DNA of 34,155 bases from Ministeria vibrans ATCC 50519 (lineage: Eukaryota > Opisthokonta > Filasterea): NCBI GenBank assembly GCA_943704425.1, contig CALSCP010001392.1, positions 1 to 34,155 on the forward strand, written 5' to 3'. How positions within the stretch are numbered: the first letter of the stretch is position 1; each line of letters opens with the position of its first letter. Below the pieces are notes generated by a model. The model was given only the letters and a program-made list of their open reading frames with translations, searched no databases and had not been told where the DNA came from. A program made the translations under genes and the position numbers. Positions 9,585 to 18,400 of the stretch are shown here, one piece after another.

Positions 9585-11864
9585 ATGAATAGAAACAACC
9601 ATTCTGTCTCCATGTCCATGCGGCTGAGTGCGCGCGGCGCCTCGACTGCCAGCATTGTTGTTTCGGACGACTTTGAATATGGCGGTCGAATTATTTTGCC
9701 TGCGTCGCTCCTCCACACCTGGTCGAACCAAGTCATCAACAAAGGTGATCCCACATGCATATGCGTGTACATGTGCAGTCTACGACGCCTGAAGTCGCCC
9801 CGCTTACGTTTTTTTTTTTTTTGTTCGTGTCTTGTTCGCGAATTTTTTTCAGACACGCCTGTGTGCTTAAAGCTGCAAAACACCCGTCGACGCACCACTG
9901 CCTACTGCGGCGTGCGTGATTTTACAGCAGACGAAGGCGTTGCCGTCGTCACCGAGCAGCTTATGCGCTCGCTACAGCTGGTGGACGGCGACGCACTTTC
10001 GCTTGAAGTCGTCGACCTTCCGCCGGCCGAGTCGTGCACGCTACAGCTCACACGCCGCGATCTGCTGCGCGTCGTTGATCAGCGAGCCGTTCTCGAGGAG
10101 GCGTTGAGCGCTCAGTACACGACGCTGTCGCGCGGCGAAGTGATCAAGTTTCGTCATGACGGCAACGTCTACGGATTGCTTGTGAAGCAACTCGAGCCGG
10201 CCGGCGAGGCCTGCTGCATTGTTGGTGCTGAGCTGTCGGTTGAATTGGTGCCGCCTCCGGGTATGCCCACGGAGCGCTCGATGTCGAGCGAAATTGTACA
10301 GTTGGAGTGTGGCGCCGAGAGCCCTACGCGACGCGTCGCGTCTGTCGACTACCCGAGTCGCTACGAGTTTCGCCTTGGCGCCGGCGAACACGTGCGTATT
10401 GAGTGCGAAACAGTCGACGACGACGATACAGTGGGATCCGTGACGTTGACACAGGCGAGGTCGAGCGGCATGACGACGGGAGCAGACTTTGAGGTGTACG
10501 CGAGTGGCGGCTGGTCGCACTGCCGCGAACCGTCGCGCAGCCACCACGATTTTGCTCCAGAACGCGATTCTATCGGCCACGCTGTTGTCGACGTGCGTAG
10601 CATCGACGCGCACACAGTTGGCTCCGTGTACATCACCGTGATACCCTTTGGCGCCCGCGAGCGCGCACCCCATTCGATTCGCGTTCTCTATGCTCTCGAT
10701 AGTCACAGCGGAGCTGTCGACATGCAGAGTGAGTCGAGTGTGCCCTCCGACAACACGCAGCGGTGCGGCAACTGCCATCAGTCTATTCTCACTGCATCGT
10801 ATGCCCTGCACACCGCAGTGTGCGCGCGCAACAACACACTCTGTCCCATATGTGCGGCGGTGGTGCGCACACGCGATCTGACGCAGCACGTTCACTGCAC
10901 CGACTGTGGCATGCTCGTTGAAGGCACGGGTGCCCTTGAAAAACACCGCACTATTCGTCATACACCCCTTGCGTGCGACTGTGGTCTTTCCTTCACAATG
11001 AACACCATGACAACGCACCGTCGCGAGACGTGTGTGCGTCGCATTAGTCAGTGTCGCTACTGCGGTAACTTGGGTCCTGTGGGCGAGCCCCCCAGCGATC
11101 ATGGCGCGCGTATGCTGGGCCTGACTGCACACGAAGTGTTCTGTGGTGGTCGCACCGAACGCTGTCGCGTCTGCAACTCGGCTGTGCGCGTCAAAGACCT
11201 CGCAACTCACGCGAAAGTGCACGAATTCGACGAGCAACACAGGAAGCCACGAGAACACGACAGCTCTGCCGTCGCATCTGTCTCTGATGCCCAACGGCAT
11301 GCTGCCTGGTCTGCTGCCTTTCCTGTTCGTGGCGACGAACAGCTTCGAGCTGCACTGCATCAGCAGCAGCTATCTCAGCCACTATTGCTGCCGGTACAGC
11401 CTCCGCCACCCGCAGCTCAAGTGGTGGCACCGAGTCGACGCAAAGTACATGTGCGAAAGTGCCCGACAGTCGGATGCTGGCGTGACGGTGTTGACGCAAA
11501 CATTAAGGGACTATGTGTGGGCTGTCGTGCGACGCTGGAGCAGGCGAGTGGCTCCACCGTAACATCAGAACAAACTCTGCTTGGCGCTCTTGTACGACAG
11601 TACTTTCGTCAAGCGACGCAAGGCTGTGGCCGTGTCGAGGGCTGCAGTAACCGCAATGCATGCTGTACTGCCGACAGTGTAACCAGCCCACCCTTTGAGC
11701 CCAACGAGAGTGCTCACTTTGCTCTCACAATGGCGCGTGAGGATGTTGCGTCTGGGCGATTCCGTGTCTGTGCTAACGACCCTCGACTCGACTCTATGCT
11801 CGCTCAGGGAACAACTCTGGAGCAAGCGGTGCGTCAGATGCGTCAAGTTCTCTCGCAGCAGTAA
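9585..11864 (+). CDS. UFD1-like domain protein with zinc fingers (PRLI-interacting factor K-like)
   Basis: Two exons, 9585-9744 and 9853-11864, encode 723 residues. Residues about 15-190 match the UFD1 N-terminal double-psi barrel: DFEYGGRIILPASLL, the C-terminal half with VCLKL...YCGVRDFTADEGV, DALSLEVV, LSRGEVIKF. This barrel binds ubiquitin and p97/Cdc48 in UFD1 itself. Residues about 358-512 hold a series of Cys/His fingers of the TRAF/XAF1 type (CGNCHQSI, CPICAAVVRTRDLTQHVHC, CRYCGNLG, CRVCNSAVRVKDLATHAKVH). Around 590-606, CPTVGC...GLCVGC looks like an A20-type finger. UFD1 barrel plus C-terminal zinc fingers is the architecture of the plant/protist PRLI-interacting-factor-K-like group. 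A role in ubiquitin-dependent handling of substrates is inferred. In-frame Met codons at 9612 and 9618 are alternative starts. The 108-bp intron is in frame and lacks stops. Confidence 0.87.
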   Translation: MNRNNHSVSMSMRLSARGASTASIVVSDDFEYGGRIILPASLLHTWSNQVINKGDPTCICVYMCSLRRLKSPRLRFFFFCSCLVREFFSDTPVCLKLQNTRRRTTAYCGVRDFTADEGVAVVTEQLMRSLQLVDGDALSLEVVDLPPAESCTLQLTRRDLLRVVDQRAVLEEALSAQYTTLSRGEVIKFRHDGNVYGLLVKQLEPAGEACCIVGAELSVELVPPPGMPTERSMSSEIVQLECGAESPTRRVASVDYPSRYEFRLGAGEHVRIECETVDDDDTVGSVTLTQARSSGMTTGADFEVYASGGWSHCREPSRSHHDFAPERDSIGHAVVDVRSIDAHTVGSVYITVIPFGARERAPHSIRVLYALDSHSGAVDMQSESSVPSDNTQRCGNCHQSILTASYALHTAVCARNNTLCPICAAVVRTRDLTQHVHCTDCGMLVEGTGALEKHRTIRHTPLACDCGLSFTMNTMTTHRRETCVRRISQCRYCGNLGPVGEPPSDHGARMLGLTAHEVFCGGRTERCRVCNSAVRVKDLATHAKVHEFDEQHRKPREHDSSAVASVSDAQRHAAWSAAFPVRGDEQLRAALHQQQLSQPLLLPVQPPPPAAQVVAPSRRKVHVRKCPTVGCWRDGVDANIKGLCVGCRATLEQASGSTVTSEQTLLGALVRQYFRQATQGCGRVEGCSNRNACCTADSVTSPPFEPNESAHFALTMAREDVASGRFRVCANDPRLDSMLAQGTTLEQAVRQMRQVLSQQ

Positions 11865-12150
11865 CACGCACGCACACACACAGGAAGAAGAAGGATAAGA
11901 AGAAGAAGAAAAAGAAAGTATAGAGAGAGACAATGCAAATGCTGTATACACAATGTGAATTAATAGTTAAAAGTTTGATATGACGTGTGAGACAAGAGAA
12001 TTGCCCAATCATTTCAGTTTCTTTTTCTCCGCACACATTGTCGTTACAATCAAGCGCAACGAAGCAAAGAGTGGAACGAGACCAAAGAATGTTTAATTGA
12101 TAATAAAATAATTAAAATTTCAGTGATGGTTATATTGAGAGAGGTTTGTT
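11865..12150. other. Convergent 3' intergenic region
   Basis: These 286 bp lie between the stops of the UFD1-like gene and the minus-strand orphan. The sequence is A-rich, with AAGAAGAAGAAG and AATAAAATAATTAAAA near 12100, which can serve as polyadenylation signals for either gene. No gene is seen. Confidence 0.5.
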
Positions 12151-13569
12151 TTAATCTGTTTGCTCGAGTCGAACTTTTTCAGCCTGCTCAGCCTGCTCAT
12201 TGATGAGGGACTGCTGCGAGGCAACCTGTAAAAGAGCATCAAGAGGGCTGCTGGAGAAGTTGCTGGCGCCCGTGAGTTGACCAGGTGTAAAAGGGGGGAA
12301 CTCGACACCTTTGAGGTCGGCAGGAGTACCCACGCCCGGTGTGATGTTGCCGATGCCAGGGGTGGTGTTGCCTGAGGCGTTAGTGGGCAGCGATGGCGCG
12401 GAAGTAGTCTTTGTGGTGATGGTAGTAGTGGTGGTGGTAGAGGTCATCTGTTGCATGCGCATCATAAGGGACTGGTCGCCAGGCGTCATGACACTCGACG
12501 ACGGCGGAAAGACGCGTCCGAGTGGTGTCATTTTGGGCATGGATCGGTTGTCGGCAAGCAGCGCAGCCGACTCGCTGGTACCGGTGATGTTGGCCGGGTA
12601 GCCGTTGGGAGTAGGAATGTTGAGCTGGAGTGTGCCGCCACGACTGCTCGCCACCATTAGAGCACGACTCCTCAGACGCGAACTGCCCGTCGAGCTGGCG
12701 GAGCACGATGAAGACGCCCTCTCGCGCTGCGGCTGCTCTTGTGTCTGTTGTTGTTGTTGTTGTTGTTGTTGCTGCTGCTGCTGCTGCTGCTGATGTTGTT
12801 GCAGTTGGCGCGCAATGAATGCAGCGTTCTTTCCTGTCATGGGACGTGCCCGAGACTCGGTGGGAACAGGCGCGTCGTCGTCGTCGTCGTCCTGGTGGTG
12901 GTCATGAAAGTGCGCCATAGCCTTGCGTGCAGCAACCCTTTGCTGCCGTGTACCCACAGATCTCTGTCGTGCTGTTGTAGCGCGTCCCGTTTCACCCCCA
13001 TTGGCAATGTCGTCGTTGGTGTTGTCATCGTCTTCGTCGTAGCCATCGCTCAATTGTTCATCCCCATTCCCATACCCTTCCTCTCGCTTCAACTTCTTCC
13101 TTCTCCGTCCCCCACCACTCCCTTGGCCTGCTCCTCCTCCTCCTCCTCCTCGCTTCGTTTTTCCCGTTCGTCCCCGTCCCCCGCCCCCCTGTGACGAAGC
13201 CAGTGCCGCAAGCGAGGCCAGTGAGCGCCCATTGATATCGCCCCCCTGAGGCCACCCAGGCCCCCCTGTTCCCGGTTCATTCCCCTGACTACCACCACCA
13301 CTAACACCACCACCACCACCACCATCGACGCCATTCGAATGGTCACTCATCAGATGATGGAGCAGGTCACCCTGCTTGAGCCCCGTCTTGTTGCACCGTC
13401 TGCACGTGTACAAGTTGCCTCGATGGCCTTCGACACAAGTTAACGAACACAGCTCCATCGCCTCCAGATGCGACGCAATCTTGCTGTTCGTGCAGATAAT
13501 TCCATCCTTTGACGTGTTCGGGTATTCGCATTGTTGCGGACAGTACAGAGTGTACAGTGGAGAGCTCCT

Positions 13570-13614
<45 letters not shown>

Positions 13615-15007
13615 GATAATGTAAATACATTCAATTTGAATAGGTACATATTAAATACCTAAGATGAATCCAGTGTGGACGACCACTGCGCACATACTTG
13701 CCGTTGCGACATGCCTCACAATTCGCCGACACATGTGCCTCAATCTGTCGGTCGACAGCCGCGACGGCTTCTCGTCCAGCGACCGAAGACGGATCAAATC
13801 TGACCACACACAATAAAAAATAAGAACCGCAGACGCTTAATATTCTCATGTCTTACCTATCTAAAAAATGACCATCGTCACCGAGCGGCCGTCGCTCAAA
13901 CATATCCTGAGAGAGAGATACAACAACACCGTGCGCCTGAGAAAAAAGAGGGAGAGAGGGAGAGTGAGAGAGTGAGAGAGAAAGGAGGGAGAAAGAAACA
14001 AAGTGAGTGAGAGAGAGAAAGGAGGGAGAGAGAGAAAAAGGAGAGAGAGAGAAAGGAGAGAGAAAGAAACAAAGTGAAGAGAAAGGAGGGAGAGAGAGAG
14101 AGAGAAAGGAGAGAGAAAGAAACAAAGTGAAGAGAAAGGAGGGAGAGAGAGAGAGAGAAAGGAGGGAGAAAAAACAAAGTGAGAGAGAGAAAGAAGGGAG
14201 AAAAAACAAAGTGAGAGAGAAAGAAGGGAGAAAAAAACAAAGTGAGAGAGAGAAAGAAGGGAGAAAAAAACAAAGTGAGAAAGAAAGTAGAAAGAAACAA
14301 AGAGAGAGAAAGTAGAGGAGAAAGAAGCAAAGTGTTTGTGTACCTTATTGAAACACAAATTGTACTGATAGTGCTTGTTGATGAGCGTGTGGTCGGAACA
14401 ACCGTGCTTGGCTGGCCCACTGCGAACGGGTCTATGCATCAGCAGACTGGAAAAGAGAGACAGTGCGCATTAAACAAAGCACAAAGACACAATAAACGGC
14501 CGAAAAACCGCTCAAGACACACTGGTCGACACCCATCAGGGTCAATAGGATGATACAGCCACCAATCAGGGCAGTCAGGTTGCAACCCCGTGGAGGGGGG
14601 GTGCCCAGGAAGGCGAGAGTGGGGTGGTTGATACGAAAAAAAAAAAAAAAAAGAGCGAATGACGTTCAGTTGGGCCGTTTGGACCATCCTTACACTTCAT
14701 CGTGCGTGCGACCAGAAGGCACTCGTCTTCTTCCTGTGGTTGGCGGAGCGGGATCCGCATTAGTCGCCTAGGAGATGAACAAAACGAAGTTTAGAGTTTT
14801 TTCGGTTGAACGAAAAAAAAACGGTTTTTCAGAAAGTCGAAAAGTGAACAAAGAAGAGAGAGAGAAAAAGAGAGAAAAAGAGAAAAAGAGAGAGAGAGAG
14901 AGAATGAAGGATGGGACCTGGGTGGCGAGGTGGGCGGCCTCGGCGTTGATGAAGTGGAGGAGGCCGCCGGAGAGGGCACGCGCGGGGTCGGGACTCTGCT
15001 GGCTCAT
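12151..15007 (-). CDS. Cys/His-rich orphan with Gly/Gln/acidic low-complexity tail
   Basis: Six exons in gene order: 15007-14918, 14767-14694, 14446-14344, 13936-13857, 13799-13659, 13567-12151, giving 634 residues. Phases match throughout. I do not recognise the family. Residues about 50-225 carry a conserved-looking Cys/His pattern: RSGPAKHGCSDHTLINKHY, CEACRNGKYVRSGRPHW, YTLYCPQQCEYP, SLTCVEGHRGNLYTCRRCN, LLHHLMSDH. These pairs could make two or three zinc sites, the last resembling a C2H2-like finger. The rest is low complexity: Gly-rich runs, a basic Lys/Arg stretch (TGKTKRG and GRRRKKLKRE, a likely nuclear signal), an acidic stretch (YDEDDDNTNDD), a polyglutamine tract from about 12737, Ser/Thr-rich segments, and a C-terminus with repeated GIGNITPGVGTP-like motifs. 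A nuclear RNA- or DNA-associated role is a guess. Two introns carry GA-rich or CA arrays. Confidence 0.75.
12737..12800 (-). repeat. Polyglutamine-coding CAA/CAG tract
   Basis: On the minus strand, mixed CAG and CAA codons encode an uninterrupted tract of about 17 glutamines within HQQQQQ...TQEQPQ. The codons are mostly CAG upstream and CAA downstream, so it is partly a pure trinucleotide repeat. It lies in the last exon of the Cys/His-rich orphan. Confidence 0.95.
13572..13613. repeat. (CA)n microsatellite beside a splice acceptor
   Basis: About 42 bp of CA lies immediately upstream (in minus-strand sense, TG repeats) of the acceptor of the last exon at 13567. Confidence 0.95.
13965..14335 (+). 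repeat. Purine-rich dispersed module, expanded array
   Basis: About ten or more imperfect tandem units occur of the form GGGAGAAARAAACAAAGTGA followed by GAGAGAGAAAG. They fill most of the 407-bp intron 13937-14343 of the Cys/His-rich orphan (pyrimidine-rich on its sense strand). Unit length varies around 30-40 bp. The module also occurs at about 5627, 7536 and 28949. Confidence 0.9.
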
Positions 15008-15425
15008 GGGGGGACGGAGGGAGGCACGCTCACTCTCTCACGCACTCGCACACGCACTCGCTCGCTTGCTCGATCGCACACACGCGGATGGATGATGGGA
15101 GGCGCCGAAAGACTGTGCTGACGAAAGTGATTAACTGATTATCATGATCAAACCTCAAATTGATTTCTGATTGTGCATGGCTTTGTCGGCAGGTTCAGGC
15201 GACCATGGCCCCCATGCATGTCCACTGCCCAGAGCCTACAGCCCTACACTGGCAGGAAGGCCCTCATCCGCGGCGCAGAAGATGTGTGAAGATCAAAGTC
15301 AAAAATCACAATTAATCACAAATACAAACTCAAAAGTCAAAAGTCAAAACGTCTTAATAGACAAATATTTTCGTGCTTCGGGATCGTGTCGGTATCCGCC
15401 TTGCTCGGACTCCACGGACTGTCCC
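15008..15425. promoter_or_regulatory. Divergent intergenic region upstream of the EGF receptor
   Basis: These 418 bp separate the divergent starts of the Cys/His-rich orphan and the EGF-repeat receptor. Near 15030-15080 there is a CACTCGCACACGCACTCGCTCGC-like low-complexity stretch; near 15295-15355 there is an A-rich stretch with repeated AAAATCACAA and AAAAGTCAAAA motifs. The EGF frame stays open upstream to ATG codons at 15177 and 15279, but those peptides lack a signal sequence at their N-terminus and contain no domain, so I treat this as 5' non-coding. Confidence 0.5.
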
Positions 15426-18400
15426 ATGTCGGCGGCGATTCGAGACGCGTCGTGTGCGCTGTTGGCGATTCTGCTGTTTGCGGTTGTCGCTGTTGCGCCC
15501 GCCTCTGCCGCTCCCTGTGCCCTCCAATGCTTCAACGGTGGGTCCTGCAGCACCTCTGCCGCATCGTGTGTCTGTTCTGCTGACTTTACGGGAACGCAAT
15601 GCGAGACAATGTTGGGTCAGACTCAAAACATGTTTTTTTTTTTTTTTTTTTTTGTCGTTCTCTGTTATTTTTTTATGTGTACCATTGAGATTGCCTCACT
15701 CGATAGCGATTGCACTTGTGCTTTTGTTGTTGATCCTGGTGACTGTATCATGAATAAATGGGTTGTATTCTTCTTCTTCTTCTATTTTTTTATGTGTCTT
15801 GTGTGAGTGTGTGTGTTTGACACTGAACGTTCTGTCATATTCTCCTCTCTCCTCTTCTACGATAGGCTCCTGTCCAAACTCACCTTGTGGACCTGGAGGG
15901 CTCTGCCAGGATACATCCGCAACATTCCCCATGTCGATTGAGTGCGTATGCGATGCAGGATTTACTGGGGTCAAGTGCGAGCATGTCGTTGGTTCGTGTG
16001 ACGCGACGCCGTGCCAGTACGGGGGCACTTGCAGCGACACCAGCGAACGTGGTGTCGTCGCCTGCGCGTGCTCCGCGGGTTTCTATGGCCCCGCATGTGC
16101 CTCACAAGTTGCCCAATTTGCTTGTGTATCGTCTCCTTGTCAACGAGGTTCTTAGCGACAAACTTATTTCTTTTCTCTTCTCACACCTCTGCTTTATTTC
16201 ACACACACAATTTATTTTGTAGGCACTTGCTGGTCTAGTTCTGCCTCTTCCTACATCTGTTTGTGTCCTATTAGTCACACAGGCATCAACTGCGAGACGG
16301 CATTGTCTAGTACCGTCTGTGATCTATCGCCGTGTCTCAACGGCGGCACCTGCTCGACAGCGCCCACAACGCCAAGTGGGTTCACATGCACCTGTGCCCA
16401 GGGTTTCACGGGCACTACCTGTCGCGACCTCCTGGGTGAGTGTACCGTGTCCCTCCGCAACCCATGTGACCCAGCCAACTCATGGTGCCTGCAGTCAGTG
16501 ACGTCTCCCGGCGTCGTCAATTGCCAGTGTGATTTTGGCGCGACGGGCATCACTTGCTCAGAGTAAATATAATTATTCTCATTATAATCTTCTTTTGTGT
16601 ATTCTTGACATGCAAATCAACATTTTTAGGGCTATTGGAGACTGTGCCTCCGTGACAACATGTAGCAATGGAGGCACGTGCGTGTCACGAGGCGCCGGGA
16701 CCATTGCTTGCGAGTGTGCCAGTGGGTTCACGGGACTGCGCTGTGCTGCAAGTGTGTCAGATTCGTGTGCGTCGCAGCCCTGTGTGAATCGTGGCAGTTG
16801 TGTGCCGCTCAATGCAACGGCTTTTGTGTGCCATTGTGCCCCAGGATTTGCCGGCGATCAGTGTGAGCTTAATGTCGACGAGTGTGCTTCATCGCCGTGT
16901 GGACTCAACGCAACCTGTGTCGACGGTACAAACGGCTTCACGTGCGACTGCGACGCAGGCCTTACTGGCCCCGACTGCGCTCATGTGCTCGGTGACTGTA
17001 GCACTTCGAGCGATGCGCCCTGTGCAGTCTTTGGCATCTGTGTGCAAGTGTCGGCGGGCGTACTCAGGTGCGAGTGTGTCGCCAACGCAACGGGCGTCCT
17101 CTGTGGCCAAATGCCCAGCGCAAACTGCACCACACACAATCCGTGTCAGAATCAAGGTAGATGCTCGCAGTACTCTTCGCGCGCAGTTTCTTGTGCCTGC
17201 TCAGCAGGCTACAAGGGCGCCGACTGCTCGCTGGCCTTTGGCGCCTCAGGTTCGTCTTTGCGCACCGGCGATCCATGCACATCGTCGCCCTGTCAGAACG
17301 GTGGATTCTGTTTGCGCCAGGAGACCGCCTACACGTGCGTGTGTGGCCCGGCATACGCCGGCTCCCATTGCGAGCTAATCTTTGGCACATGCAATGCATC
17401 ACCGTGTACCCAGTCGGGCCAGTGCGAGACGGTCGCCGCTAACCTTGTTCGCTGCAACTGTGATGCACGGTACACGGGCGGCCGCTGTGAGCTGGTCGTG
17501 GGCACGTGCGATGTGTCAACGACGCCCTGTTGGAACAACGGAACGTGTGCGGTCGCCCCACAGCAGAGCAACACAGCCACCTGCGAATGTCACAGTCACT
17601 ACGACGGCCCCGGCTGTGCCAACTTCATATGGGGCATATGCAACAGTTCGCCGTGTCAGAACCGCGGAAACTGTCACGCCGTCAGCCTCTCCGAGTTTCG
17701 CTGCAACTGCTCAGACGCTTTCACAGGCGATTTGTGTGAGACTGATATTGACGAAGTATATCAGCAAGAGAAAAAGAAGAAAAGAAAACAAGAAAGAAAG
17801 ATGACCTTCTCATTCCCTCTAAAATTTACGCGTAGTGTGCGTCTTCGCCGTGTCAAAATGGCGCGACCTGTTGGGACTTTCCAGGCGCATTTCAATGCCA
17901 ATGCCCTGCCGGTGCCTTTGGCCCACTGTGTCTGGTGGTGGAGCCGCTTCTATTTGCGGTAACGGCTCCCTCTGATTCACCAAGCTCCACAACGAGTCTC
18001 ACGTGGATTGTCGCGGTTGCTGTGGTCTTGGCCCTCTTGATGGTTGCTGTTGTGTTCACACTCATGTACCGTCGTGGACGTGGCAAGACGAGTGGACGTC
18101 GCGTGCGTGCGGTACAAAAGGTCAACAGCAATGAGAGTGCGCAGATGCTTGCGCGCCGGTCAACGCCACTCGTTGGTGAAGACGACGCCGAGATGCATTT
18201 GTCTGGCAACTTTCGTATGCAGCAGAATCCAACGTTTCACGCCCAAGGCGCTGTGTCGCGCAGTGGCAGCGACTGTAGTGCTGGACAGAGCAGCACTGGC
18301 ATGATGGAGAGTAATCCGCTCCTAAGCATGCCGGCGCCGTCCATTCCTGCATCACGCACGAAAACAACCAAAAAGGCCGCCGACCCTGCCCTCAACAAGG

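Noticed and set aside
10041-11360. A 439-codon minus-strand frame antisense to the UFD1-like gene
   Set aside because: It is composition-driven shadow coding (Arg/Ala/His/Val-rich, no domain), opposite a gene with clear domains.
14439-14640. A minus-strand open stretch reading PDCPDWWLYHPIDPDG, tempting as an extra exon of the Cys/His-rich orphan
   Set aside because: No AG acceptor exists on the minus strand between about 14524 and 14688, and the exon ending at 14694 joins in perfect phase to the exon starting at 14446, so this lies within an intron.
15171-15425. Upstream extension of the EGF receptor to ATG at 15177
   Set aside because: It would bury the signal peptide about 83 residues inside the protein, and the added peptide has no domain.
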